A stretch of DNA of 39,653 nt from Phocaeicola coprophilus (GTDB lineage Bacteria > Bacteroidota > Bacteroidia > Bacteroidales > Bacteroidaceae): assembly GCA_016900015.1 (NCBI GenBank), contig JACJJM010000031.1, positions 1-39,653 of the forward strand, written 5' to 3'. Within the stretch, counting starts at the first letter, position 1. Every line of letters begins with the position of its first letter. The translations under genes and the position numbers were made by a program. The notes beneath the pieces were generated by a model. That model did no database searches. It was not told the origin of the DNA and was given only the letters and a program-made list of their open reading frames with translations. Below, piece by piece: positions 27,360 to 35,642 of the stretch.

Positions 27360-28673
27360 ATGAATATAGCGATCGTAGGAACAGGCTATGTAGGGCTTGT
27401 GAGCGGCACATGTTTTGCAGAAATGGGCGTAAACGTCACATGTGTGGATGTAAATCAACAAAAAATAAAGAACCTACAACAAGGACAAATTCCTATTTAT
27501 GAACCGGGACTTGATGAAATGGTATTGCGTAATCAACGTGAGGGACGACTTCATTTTACAACAGATATAAAGTCTTGTCTCAATGATGTAGAAATCATAT
27601 TCATTGCAGTAGGTACTCCTCCAGATGAAGATGGCAGCGCAGATTTAACATATGTATTAGATGTCGCCCGTACCGTAGGGCGTGAAATGAATCGATATAC
27701 CTTATTAGTGACAAAATCTACTGTGCCTGTTGGCACAGCCCGCAAAGTTAAAACCGTCATTGAAGAAGAATTAGCAAAACGTGGGCAACATATATCATTT
27801 GATGTAGCTTCTAATCCTGAATTCTTAAAAGAAGGAGCTGCAATCAAAGATTTCATGAGTCCAGATCGCGTAGTGGTCGGAGTAGAATCTGAAAAAGCTA
27901 GAGAATTAATGACACGCCTATATCGTCCGTTTGTATTAAATAATTTCAGGGTCATATTTACGGATATACCTTCTGCGGAAATGATTAAATACGCTGCCAA
28001 TTCTATGCTAGCAACACGCATTAGCTTCATGAATGATATAGCCAATTTATGTGAGCTAGTTGGGGCAGATGTAAATATGGTTCGCAAAGGTATAGGCTCA
28101 GATTCTCGCATAGGAAGTAAATTTCTTTATGCAGGTTGCGGGTATGGAGGTAGCTGTTTCCCAAAAGATGTGAAGGCACTTATCAAAACTGCAGAACAAA
28201 ATGGATATGAAATGCGTGTATTAAAAGCTGTAGAAGAAGTTAATGAAGACCAAAAATCAATCCTTTTTCGCAAGTTGAATAATTATTATGGCGGTATGCT
28301 TCATGATAAAATCATCGGAATTTGGGGGCTTGCATTTAAGGCAGAAACTGATGATATGCGTGAAGCGACATCACTAGTAACTATAGATCTGTTATTAAAG
28401 GCTGGATGCAAGGTTCGTGTTTTTGATCCGGTCGCTATGGATGAATGCCGCCGTCGAATTGGAGATACTGTGGAGTATGCAGCTGACATGTATGACGCAA
28501 CATTGAATGCAGATGCGTTACTAGTCATAACTGAGTGGAAACAATTCCGTCTGCCTAGCTGGGGAGTTGTTCGCAAATTGATGAATCGTCCATTTATCAT
28601 AGATGGACGCAATATCTATGATGCCAATGAAATAAAAAATTTTGGATTTGAATATAATTGTATCGGACGCTAA
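27360..28673 (+). CDS. ugd: UDP-glucose 6-dehydrogenase Ugd
   Basis: Oxidises UDP-glucose to UDP-glucuronate with two NAD+, supplying sugar for capsule and surface polysaccharides. It is 437 residues with an N-terminal Rossmann motif MNIAIVGTGYVGLVSGTCFAE, KSTVPVGT, NPEFLKEGAA, PDRVVVG and the catalytic Cys266 in GCGYGGSCFPKD. The C-terminal UDP-binding domain begins near GIWGLAFKAETDDMREA. The stop codon overlaps the mnmE start (TAATG), so the two genes are coupled. Confidence 0.96.
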   Translation: MNIAIVGTGYVGLVSGTCFAEMGVNVTCVDVNQQKIKNLQQGQIPIYEPGLDEMVLRNQREGRLHFTTDIKSCLNDVEIIFIAVGTPPDEDGSADLTYVLDVARTVGREMNRYTLLVTKSTVPVGTARKVKTVIEEELAKRGQHISFDVASNPEFLKEGAAIKDFMSPDRVVVGVESEKARELMTRLYRPFVLNNFRVIFTDIPSAEMIKYAANSMLATRISFMNDIANLCELVGADVNMVRKGIGSDSRIGSKFLYAGCGYGGSCFPKDVKALIKTAEQNGYEMRVLKAVEEVNEDQKSILFRKLNNYYGGMLHDKIIGIWGLAFKAETDDMREATSLVTIDLLLKAGCKVRVFDPVAMDECRRRIGDTVEYAADMYDATLNADALLVITEWKQFRLPSWGVVRKLMNRPFIIDGRNIYDANEIKNFGFEYNCIGR

Positions 28674-30091
28674 TGAATATTATGCAATCAATTAATAGTG
28701 ATACAATTTGTGCTATTGCTACAGCACAAGGTGGTGCTATCGGTGTTATCCGCATATCAGGGTCTCGTGCAATTTCTATAGTTGACAGCATATTTACTCC
28801 TGCTGGCTCTCCCACTCCATTATCCCAACGCACACCCAATACGATTACATTTGGATATATAAAGACAAAAGAACAAGATATAATAGATGAAGTATTGATT
28901 AGCATCTTTCGAGCTCCACATTCATACACAGGTGAAGACTCTGCAGAAATATCGTGTCATGGTTCTTCATATATTCTTCAAAAAGTAATGCAACTTCTTA
29001 TTGAACAAGGATGCCGTGCCGCGGGTCCTGGAGAATATACACAACGTGCATTTCTAAACGGAAAAATGGATTTGAGCCAAGCTGAAGCTGTAGCCGACCT
29101 TATCTCATCTACGTCTGAAGCAACTCATCGTCTTGCAATGAATCAAATGCGTGGTGGATTTAGTCATGAGTTAAGTGTACTTCGAAACCAGCTTTTACAC
29201 CTCACATCTCTTTTAGAATTAGAACTAGATTTTAGTGATCATGAAGAATTAGAATTTGCTGACCGTTCTGAATTACAAAAATTAGCGACACAAATAGAAA
29301 ATATTATCGCAAAACTAGTAGATTCATTCAGTACAGGCAATGCTATTAAAAATGGTATTCCAGTAGCTATAGTAGGAGAAACTAATGCAGGTAAATCAAC
29401 TTTACTCAACGCTCTTGTCGGTGATGAGCGAGCGATTGTCAGTGATATTCACGGTACAACACGTGATATAATAGAAGACACCATAAATATTGATGGAGTA
29501 ACATTCCGTTTTATTGATACTGCTGGTATTCGTCAAACGCAAGACGCGATTGAGGCTCTAGGTATAAAACGAAGTTTTAAAGCCCTAGAGCAAGCCAAAG
29601 TCGTAATACTTATGTATGATTTACAAGGTTCTTCTAAAGGATTCCATTCCTTCTATGAGAAAGTAAGTCCCTATCTACATCAGAAACAGATTATTTTTGT
29701 TATGAACAAATGTGATATTGTTGAGACAATACCGTCTCATTTAGAAAAGTTCATTCAAGAAAGATCTGATATAAATTGGCATCCGATCATAATATCGGCC
29801 AAGCAAAAACTTAATGTCGATACACTTCGAAGATGCCTTGTAGAACTCGCCCATTTGCCAAACATTCATCATGGAGATGTTATAGTTACTAATATACGTC
29901 ATTATGAAGCACTTTCACACGCTTTAAATGCCATTCAACGTGTGAAGCATGGATTAGCAAATAGCATATCCAGCGATTTTATATCCCAAGATCTGCGTGA
30001 ATGTATCTTTCATTTAAATAACATTTTAGGAGAAGTAACCACAGATGAAGTTTTAGGGAACATATTTAAGCATTTTTGCGTCGGCAAGTAA
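28673..30091 (+). CDS. mnmE: tRNA modification GTPase MnmE
   Basis: With MnmG it builds the 5-(carboxymethyl)aminomethyl group on wobble U34. It is 472 residues from the ATG at 28673, which overlaps the ugd stop as TAATG. The ATG at 28682 is another option. The N-terminal formyl-THF domain begins DTICAIATAQGGAIGVIRIS. The G domain shows GETNAGKSTLLNAL (G1), GTTRD, DTAGI (G3) and NKCD (G4). The C-terminus FCVGK keeps the conserved C-x-G-K motif. The 3' end of the gene adjoins the mobile element. Confidence 0.97.
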   Translation: MNIMQSINSDTICAIATAQGGAIGVIRISGSRAISIVDSIFTPAGSPTPLSQRTPNTITFGYIKTKEQDIIDEVLISIFRAPHSYTGEDSAEISCHGSSYILQKVMQLLIEQGCRAAGPGEYTQRAFLNGKMDLSQAEAVADLISSTSEATHRLAMNQMRGGFSHELSVLRNQLLHLTSLLELELDFSDHEELEFADRSELQKLATQIENIIAKLVDSFSTGNAIKNGIPVAIVGETNAGKSTLLNALVGDERAIVSDIHGTTRDIIEDTINIDGVTFRFIDTAGIRQTQDAIEALGIKRSFKALEQAKVVILMYDLQGSSKGFHSFYEKVSPYLHQKQIIFVMNKCDIVETIPSHLEKFIQERSDINWHPIIISAKQKLNVDTLRRCLVELAHLPNIHHGDVIVTNIRHYEALSHALNAIQRVKHGLANSISSDFISQDLRECIFHLNNILGEVTTDEVLGNIFKHFCVGK

Positions 30092-30136
30092 ATTACTGAT
30101 TATCAAATAATTAAGTTGATTATAATCGATTAATAT

Positions 30137-30162
30137 GGCGCTCTTTACGGGCGCCTTTTTTG
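30137..30162 (+). terminator. Terminator downstream of mnmE
   Basis: GGCGCTC pairs with GGGCGCC (7 bp, one G-T) around TTTAC and is followed by six T. Confidence 0.85.
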
Positions 30163-30172
30163 TTGTACAAGT

Positions 30173-30312
30173 ATCGTTGATAATCGTTGCTAAGCCTTTT
30201 TACGCCATTTTTTGTACCTCCTGTGTACCTCACCACGAAAATCCGAGGATTATCGTTGGCAAGGTCGTGGAGAATGTTGACTATGGTTGACAATAGTTTA
30301 CGATGGTTGACA
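30173..30312. repeat. 10-bp phased direct repeats at the left end of the element
   Basis: Four 10-bp units run head to tail from 30273 to 30312, with GTTGAC at 30276, 30286 and 30306 and GTTTAC at 30296, exactly one helical turn apart. Further left, ATCGTTG occurs at 30173, 30183 and 30252. TGTACCTC occurs twice (30213 and 30224). These lie where a tyrosine recombinase attachment region or a regulator operator would be. The roles are not known. No gene is visible in 30092-30360. Confidence 0.75.
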
Positions 30313-30360
30313 AAAAACAGGAGAAATGAAGGAGAATTAACCCCTAAATATTAAGTAAAA

Positions 30361-31271
30361 ATGGCAACTAGTAACTTTAGAATTAAAAAGATTTGTGAGT
30401 GGTGCGGTAAAGAATTCGAGGCTCAGAAAGTTTCTACAAGGTTCTGTTCACACAGGTGTGCAAATTTTGCCTATAAACGGGCCATACGCAAAAAACGAGT
30501 GCAGACAACAGAGTCACAAACTCAAGTTCAGAAAACTGAACGCATCATTGAAGACATTAAGGAGAAGGAATATCTGTCCTTTTCAGAAACAGGACGTCTG
30601 TTAGGTCTATCTCGCCAAGCTATCTATACCATGGTAAAGGCAGGTCACCTTAAAGCGTCTAAAATTAGCAGTAGGCTTTCATTTATCAGGAGGACTGATA
30701 TTGATGCTATGCTTCAAAATAAGCCTTATCAATATCGAATGCCCAAAGATACAATCCCTATCACAGACTTCTATACCACAATGAGATTAAAGAGAAATTC
30801 GGTGTCAAAGATTCCTGGATATTTCATATAGCTAAAGAGCATAATATACCCCGGACATTTAACCGTGGGAAAACCTATTGGAGCAAAAAGCATATTGATG
30901 ACTACTTTGCAAAGAAAGCTCCCGATCCTGAAATCAAGGAATGGTACAGCACGCAAGACATGCAAGAGAAGTTCGGCATGACGCTGACGGCCATCTATTC
31001 TTTTGTATCAAAGAATGCCATTCCCAAGAAGAAGGTCGGCATCATGGTGTACTACTCCAAGAAGCATGTGGACATAGCCAAAGGTCTCATAGCTCCCGAA
31101 GAGCCCAAATACTACACTATTGCCGAAGCAATGGAGCGATTCAATCTGACACGGGATCAACTCTACCATTATGTGAAATATCATAATATTCCCCGCATAA
31201 AGGTCGGTAAATATACCAAGATCCTGCGGGCAGAGCTGGACAAGTTCTTTGAACCGCCAAAGATAGAATGA
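30361..31271 (+). pseudogene. Zinc-finger/helix-turn-helix protein of the element, broken by a frameshift
   Basis: The reading frame from 30361 gives a zinc-finger-like start (CEWCGKEF...FCSHRC), then HTH modules (YLSFSETGRLLGLSRQAIYT). It runs correctly to FYTT at about 30780, then goes out of frame and stops at 30831. The +2 frame continues the same protein without a break: EIKEKFGVKDSWIFHIAKEH, YWSKKHIDDYFAKKAPDPE, MQEKFGMTLTAIYSFVSKN and YYTIAEAMERFNLTRDQLYH, ending at 31271. One base is lost near 30779-30783. Restored, it would be about 303 residues with three or four repeated MerR/excisionase-like HTH modules. Such proteins precede the integrase in related elements. The break may be real or a sequencing error. 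Confidence 0.8.
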
Positions 31272-31277
31272 GCCGAA

Positions 31278-31327
31278 AGTTATTTTCCGGTGATAAATAC
31301 CACCATCAGAACACCTATTTTATTTGC
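31278..31327 (+). promoter_or_regulatory. 50-bp box upstream of the integrase, copy 1 of a repeated regulatory sequence
   Basis: It starts AGTTATTTTCCGGTGAT, has the inverted pair GGTG/CACC 8 bp apart, continues CACCATCAGAACACC and ends TTTGC. It is the same as 41 of 50 positions at 35187-35236, upstream of the HTH gene. The start codon of the integrase is 37 bp downstream. Confidence 0.75.
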
Positions 31328-31363
31328 AACAAAAACAAGTATTAATCAAAAAACAATATAGCT

Positions 31364-32470
31364 ATGACACTTACATGCACCAACGTAACTTTGAGACAAA
31401 AGCCATTGCGTAACGACCGCATATCTCTTTATCTGGATTATTATCCGGCCATTCGCAATCCTTATACGATGAAGATGAGTCGCCGGGAATTCCTCGGTAT
31501 CTACATCTATGCCAAACCCAAGAACGAGCAGCAAAGAATGTTCAATCAGGACATGCTGAACAAAGCAGAGGCAATCCGCTGTATCCGTGTCCAGTCGCTT
31601 ATCAATGAAGAATTTGGGTTCCTGGACAAGAACAAACAAAAGGTAGATTTCCTTGCCTACTTCCGGACAAAGGCACGAGAAAAGTATGAGAAATGGGATT
31701 GCGTTTATAATCACTTTGAGAAATTTGTCGGCGGTAAATGTACCTTTGGCGATGTCACCGTGGAACTGTGCGAGAAGTTCAGGGATTACCTGCTCAAATG
31801 CAAACAAATCAATCATCCCAATGCTTATATCTCACGTAATTCGGCAGCCGGCTATTATTCTACTTTTCGAGCCCTGTTGAAGATAGCCTACAAAGAGAAG
31901 ATGCTGCGTGAGAACTTGAACGACTTCCTGGAAAAGATAGAATGGAAAGAGGTCAAGAAAGAGTATCTGACACTTGATGAAGTCAAGAAACTGGCAGCTA
32001 CACCCTGCAAAATTCCAGTCTTGAAACAGGCCTCCCTGTTTGCCTGCATGACCGGCCTCCGTATCAGTGATATTTTGAAGCTGGACTGGCATGATTTTGA
32101 AGTCGGTCTGGATCAAGGCTACTACATCCGTATCTGCACCGAAAAGACGGAAACAGAAGCTACTCTTCCCATCAGTCAGGAGGCGCTGGAGTTGTGTGGC
32201 GAATGGGGTACCGGAAAAGTCTTCAAAGGCTTAACCCGTTCCATGACCCATCATCCCCTGAAACAATGGATTGCCAAAGCCGGAATCAGAAAGCACATAA
32301 CCTTCCACTGCTTTAGGCATTCATACGCCGTCATCCAAATTTCCTTAGGTACAGACATCTACACAGTATCGAAGATGTTGACACATAAGAATGTCACCAC
32401 TACTCAAATCTATGCAGATTTGGTTAATTCCAAGAAGCGAGAGACGGCGAATAAGATCTCGCTGAAATAG
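31364..32470 (+). CDS. Tyrosine site-specific integrase
   Basis: A 368-residue recombinase that should integrate and excise the element. It has an N-terminal arm-binding segment (about 1-105), a SAM-like core-binding domain (about 106-205: YNHFEKFVGGKCTFGDVTVE) and the C-terminal catalytic domain. Catalytic residues are Arg233 (TGLRISDIL), His315 and Arg318 (HCFRHSYAV), the His of LTHKN and the nucleophile Tyr350 (TTQIYADL). It is intact. It lies 92 bp after the broken HTH gene and has its own terminator. Confidence 0.93.
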   Translation: MTLTCTNVTLRQKPLRNDRISLYLDYYPAIRNPYTMKMSRREFLGIYIYAKPKNEQQRMFNQDMLNKAEAIRCIRVQSLINEEFGFLDKNKQKVDFLAYFRTKAREKYEKWDCVYNHFEKFVGGKCTFGDVTVELCEKFRDYLLKCKQINHPNAYISRNSAAGYYSTFRALLKIAYKEKMLRENLNDFLEKIEWKEVKKEYLTLDEVKKLAATPCKIPVLKQASLFACMTGLRISDILKLDWHDFEVGLDQGYYIRICTEKTETEATLPISQEALELCGEWGTGKVFKGLTRSMTHHPLKQWIAKAGIRKHITFHCFRHSYAVIQISLGTDIYTVSKMLTHKNVTTTQIYADLVNSKKRETANKISLK

Positions 32471-32488
32471 TATAAAGTTCTGTAACGT

Positions 32489-32536
32489 AAGAAGAGTCCG
32501 ACATGGGTTAAAACCTAGTCAGACTCTTCTTTTTAT
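32489..32536 (+). terminator. Terminator of the integrase gene
   Basis: AAGAAGAGTCCGAC pairs with GTCAGACTCTTCTT (one mismatch) around a 15-nt loop and continues into TTTTATT. Confidence 0.8.
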
Positions 32537-32631
32537 TCTATCGTGGCATAGATGACATAGAAATAAGTACCATATCGAGGACAAATGCTGCCACTTTCTT
32601 GGATTTATAACATAGTATCTATGAAATGACA

Positions 32632-32639
32632 TATATTTG
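32632..32639 (+). promoter_or_regulatory. Promoter -7 element of the membrane-protein gene (TATATTTG)
   Basis: TATATTTG matches TAnnTTTG and lies 26 bp ahead of the start codon at 32666. The upstream element is weak. Confidence 0.55.
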
Positions 32640-32665
32640 CGCACAAACAATTAACAAATATCACT

Positions 32666-33451
32666 ATGAATCAGAAAAGTATTGAACATATAGCACTCTA
32701 TTCCCTTGTATTGGTAGGTACTCTTGTTGTTGGTGTTTTAGCTCGTCAGTTTGTTTTATCCAAAGGTATTGACGATTTCAGTAGTAGTGTTGCATTTTTT
32801 GCAACAGTAATTGTCTTAATGGCAATCTATGCCAGTTTACAGACAACTTTCAATCAGTTTCTGCTGCCACGCATAGAAACTTTTCTATTGCGTTTCTCTG
32901 CTTTTCAAACGATGAAAAATTACAATGACACCGTTTCTGCTCAGGAGGCCCTTACAATCGAAGATTTAAATCAGGCTACCCCCAATGTCATTGACCCTGC
33001 TCCTACCGCTGAAGAAACAATCTTTGAACTTTCAGAATATGAAGTCATGCGCACCAATGCTATTACAGAAAATAATCGTGCTATTCAAACCAAATTAGAA
33101 AAGGTGCTCAATTATACTAAGCAAACAATGGTTGCCTATATGAGTGAAGAAGATCTCAACCGTCTATGTGCATACATTGTAGAATATAGTTCAGGCGATA
33201 CCTTACAAAAGATATCGCCCGTAAAAGTGGATTCACAACTTAAAAGCATTGATATTATGCACTTTGGTTGGAATCTTGGTAAGGCTTTTGGTAAAAAGCG
33301 TATTCATACCGCTACCTTCATCAAGAATGTCTTTGCCCATACTCTCCGCGATTTGGAGATTGCAACTATTGAACGTAAGATGTCACATACAGAATCTGAA
33401 TGTAAAATTAAGCTCAATTACATATTTCAACAAGAAATGTCTATGACATAA
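32666..33451 (+). CDS. Cargo protein with two N-terminal membrane helices, unknown function
   Basis: 261 residues. Two hydrophobic segments lie at about 12-32 (YSLVLVGTLVVGVLARQFVL) and 40-60 (VAFFATVIVLMAIYASLQT), then about 200 soluble residues. The C-terminal part is fairly conserved-looking: EEDLNRLCAYIVEYSSGD, DIMHFGWNLGKAFGKKRIH and FIKNVFAHTLRDLEIATIER. I do not recognise a named family. It lies in the cargo slot between integrase and the HTH gene and converges with the GmrSD-like gene over a 39-bp gap. It may be an accessory of the defence cargo or an independent passenger. Confidence 0.8.
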   Translation: MNQKSIEHIALYSLVLVGTLVVGVLARQFVLSKGIDDFSSSVAFFATVIVLMAIYASLQTTFNQFLLPRIETFLLRFSAFQTMKNYNDTVSAQEALTIEDLNQATPNVIDPAPTAEETIFELSEYEVMRTNAITENNRAIQTKLEKVLNYTKQTMVAYMSEEDLNRLCAYIVEYSSGDTLQKISPVKVDSQLKSIDIMHFGWNLGKAFGKKRIHTATFIKNVFAHTLRDLEIATIERKMSHTESECKIKLNYIFQQEMSMT

Positions 33452-33490
33452 TTTTATAGATGAAGTAATTAAACTAACTAGAAAAGATTA

Positions 33491-35107
33491 TCATTTGTTA
33501 AAAGTAAAAAAACTTTCAAGTCGTTTTTCTTTTTCATCTTGGATTTGATGTAATATTGAAGGATTCCAATCATTGAGAGATAATAAATCAAGAGCATCTT
33601 GAACTTTTGAGTCTCTATAATAATCTTTTTTACGATTAAAAAATTCATTTTTTGCATTAATATTCAGCCTATATTCTAACGGAATAAGATTTCCTAATGA
33701 ATTCAAATCGTTACTCCATGTCTCTTCATTCCACCCATCATAATTATTCCATTTCTTAGGAAGAATGTGTTCTATATGATGTGTTTCAATAAGAAAATCA
33801 TCAAAATCATCCATATTCTGTTTTGGATTCAAGTATGCAGCCAAAAGGACTAATCCACGTAAATAACGTCCATATTGTTTATTCTTAATTCGTTGATTAA
33901 AACTAATAATATCCTCTTTAGATACTTTGGAATACTCTTCAAGATAATCTTTCTCTGCTTCAATTGCTACACAAGTTTTAAATACAGCATCTTTGACATA
34001 GTTGACAGAATTATATACAACCCCTTTGACAAAGAAGTATTTTACAGTAAATTCTAGTAACTGAAGGAACTCATCATTGCGTTCTTCTGGCAATTCAAAT
34101 GATTCGCCATCAAAATCGCCATATTTATGTAAAAATACATATAAGGGAAAGTTCCAATAATAATTAGGGTATGTATATAATATATTCCATAATATATTAA
34201 TCTGTGCATTTGGTGCCCAATTTTGTTCTATATCATAAATCAGTTTTAGGCTATTCATTACAGATTTCCAATCGGAAAATCTATTTTTTGTACTATTTGT
34301 AAAATAAGCTCTTAATCCTATTTCCTTAGTTGAATCCCCCTCTTTTGCCCTAAAAATATGCATCAATATTCTAAATAGCCATTCATGATCTTCAAGAGAT
34401 TTCCACTCTTTGACAAATTCATCTTTACTATTTCCTGAAGCATGATGTAACTTAGCCTTAAATATGTCGGCATCAGTTAAGGACATTCCCCTATTATTTA
34501 TGGTTTCAAAGATAGTTAATGCATCATCTTCTGATCCACAATGAATAGGTAATAATACAATTTGATCCAAAAAGCACAAAATTAAGCTATTAAGACGATC
34601 TGCACTATATTCATTCAATTTCCACCATTCATCTATTTTCTGACAAAGATCTACATAATTAGATTTTAAATGGCAATCTGATGTATTATCACCATTATTA
34701 AATACAATATCATAAAGGTTCTTTTTATCATCCTCAATTACATGTGAATCTAATCTTAATTCATTTGTTAATTTAGATGTTAGTGGATCTTTAATTCTTA
34801 AACATTCTTCTAATACGACAGCCGTACCTGCTTTTGAATGAAATGCTTTAATAAGCAGTAATAATGTGGTTAATCTCTGCTGTCCATCAATTACAGAAAA
34901 AGCATCACCTAATGGATGTATGACAATATTACCTAGAAAATATTTATCATCTTTAGATGATTGATTCTCATAAAAATCAATAAGGTCCTCCCATAATTTA
35001 TCACATTGTTCTTTTTCCCAAGAATAAGGACGTTGAAAATCAGGAATAATATATTTCTCAGAAAATATTTTTCTTATTTCTTTAGGATCTGCATGTATTG
35101 CTTTCAT
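33491..35107 (-). CDS. GmrSD-like DUF262/DUF1524 protein, probable type IV restriction nuclease
   Basis: A 538-residue protein joining both halves of GmrSD-type enzymes. The N-terminal DUF262 part has IPDFQRPYSWEKEQ (22-35) and DGQQRLTTLLLL (DGQQR at 74-78), the motif needed for nucleotide hydrolysis in GmrS and SspE. The C-terminal DUF1524 part has HHIEHILPKKW (from about 443), GNLIPLEYRLNINAKN and FFNRKKDYY, the His-Me nuclease pattern. Related enzymes cut DNA with modified bases or act in phosphorothioate-sensing defence (SspE). The modification it senses is not predictable. It is AT-rich compared with the replication and transfer genes of the element, which suggests separate acquisition. 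It has its own promoter on the minus strand. Confidence 0.9.
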   Translation of the reverse strand: MKAIHADPKEIRKIFSEKYIIPDFQRPYSWEKEQCDKLWEDLIDFYENQSSKDDKYFLGNIVIHPLGDAFSVIDGQQRLTTLLLLIKAFHSKAGTAVVLEECLRIKDPLTSKLTNELRLDSHVIEDDKKNLYDIVFNNGDNTSDCHLKSNYVDLCQKIDEWWKLNEYSADRLNSLILCFLDQIVLLPIHCGSEDDALTIFETINNRGMSLTDADIFKAKLHHASGNSKDEFVKEWKSLEDHEWLFRILMHIFRAKEGDSTKEIGLRAYFTNSTKNRFSDWKSVMNSLKLIYDIEQNWAPNAQINILWNILYTYPNYYWNFPLYVFLHKYGDFDGESFELPEERNDEFLQLLEFTVKYFFVKGVVYNSVNYVKDAVFKTCVAIEAEKDYLEEYSKVSKEDIISFNQRIKNKQYGRYLRGLVLLAAYLNPKQNMDDFDDFLIETHHIEHILPKKWNNYDGWNEETWSNDLNSLGNLIPLEYRLNINAKNEFFNRKKDYYRDSKVQDALDLLSLNDWNPSILHQIQDEKEKRLESFFTFNK

Positions 35108-35129
35108 ATTCTATTATTTTAGTATTGTA

Positions 35130-35137
35130 CAAAAGTA
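35130..35137 (-). promoter_or_regulatory. Promoter -7 element of the GmrSD-like gene (TACTTTTG)
   Basis: The minus strand reads TACTTTTG, an exact TAnnTTTG match, 22 bp ahead of the start codon. It lies back to back with the 50-bp box that serves the opposite gene. Confidence 0.65.
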
Positions 35138-35186
35138 ATAAAACACTTATAATATAACGACTAATCACCACCAAAAGTTATCTCAC

Positions 35187-35236
35187 AGTTATATTCCGGT
35201 GATGTTTTCCACCATCAAAACACCAATTTCCTTTGC
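35187..35236 (+). promoter_or_regulatory. 50-bp box upstream of the HTH gene, copy 2 of the repeated regulatory sequence
   Basis: It starts AGTTATATTCCGGTGAT, has GGTG/CACC 8 bp apart, continues CACCATCAAAACACC and ends TTTGC. It agrees with the integrase copy at 41 of 50 positions with no gaps. The HTH gene starts 26 bp downstream. It probably contains the promoter and operator of the replication/transfer gene block. Confidence 0.75.
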
Positions 35237-35262
35237 CAGCGAACAATTAAAAACGAGTACGT

Positions 35263-35631
35263 ATGGCAAACGAACAAATCACTTTTGATAAGCTGCCGCA
35301 GGCGGTAGGTTATCTCACAGAACAGATGGAACAAATCCGGCAAATAGTAGCGGCATTGCAACCGCAGGCTTCTTCCGACAAGCACCGTCTTATTGAAATT
35401 GACGAAGCCTGTAAAATTACACGAAAGGCAAAGCCTACCATTTACACGCTTGTGCGTAAAGGACTGATTCCAGTCTATAAAAAAGGTAAGAAACTCTATT
35501 TCTATGAAGATGAATTGCTGCAATGGATTGAGTCCGGGCGCAAGCAGATGCAGGCCATGTCGCTCCAGGAGCAGGCAGCAGAGATAGTACATGGAGTGAA
35601 GCGCAAACCAAAGGGAGGTTATAACTTTTGA
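35263..35631 (+). CDS. Excisionase-like helix-turn-helix protein
   Basis: A 122-residue DNA-binding protein. The N-terminal part is a short coiled coil (LTEQMEQIRQIVAALQ). Residues about 45-90 form a HTH_17/MerR-type winged helix: LIEIDEACKITRKAKPTIYT, LVRKGLIPVYKKGKKLYF and DELLQWIESG. Such small proteins act as excision factors or regulators in Bacteroidales elements. It is the first gene of the block that continues with the DUF3987 and primase genes, with the next ATG only 11 bp after its stop. Confidence 0.88.
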   Translation: MANEQITFDKLPQAVGYLTEQMEQIRQIVAALQPQASSDKHRLIEIDEACKITRKAKPTIYTLVRKGLIPVYKKGKKLYFYEDELLQWIESGRKQMQAMSLQEQAAEIVHGVKRKPKGGYNF

Positions 35632-35642
35632 TTTGCACGGCT

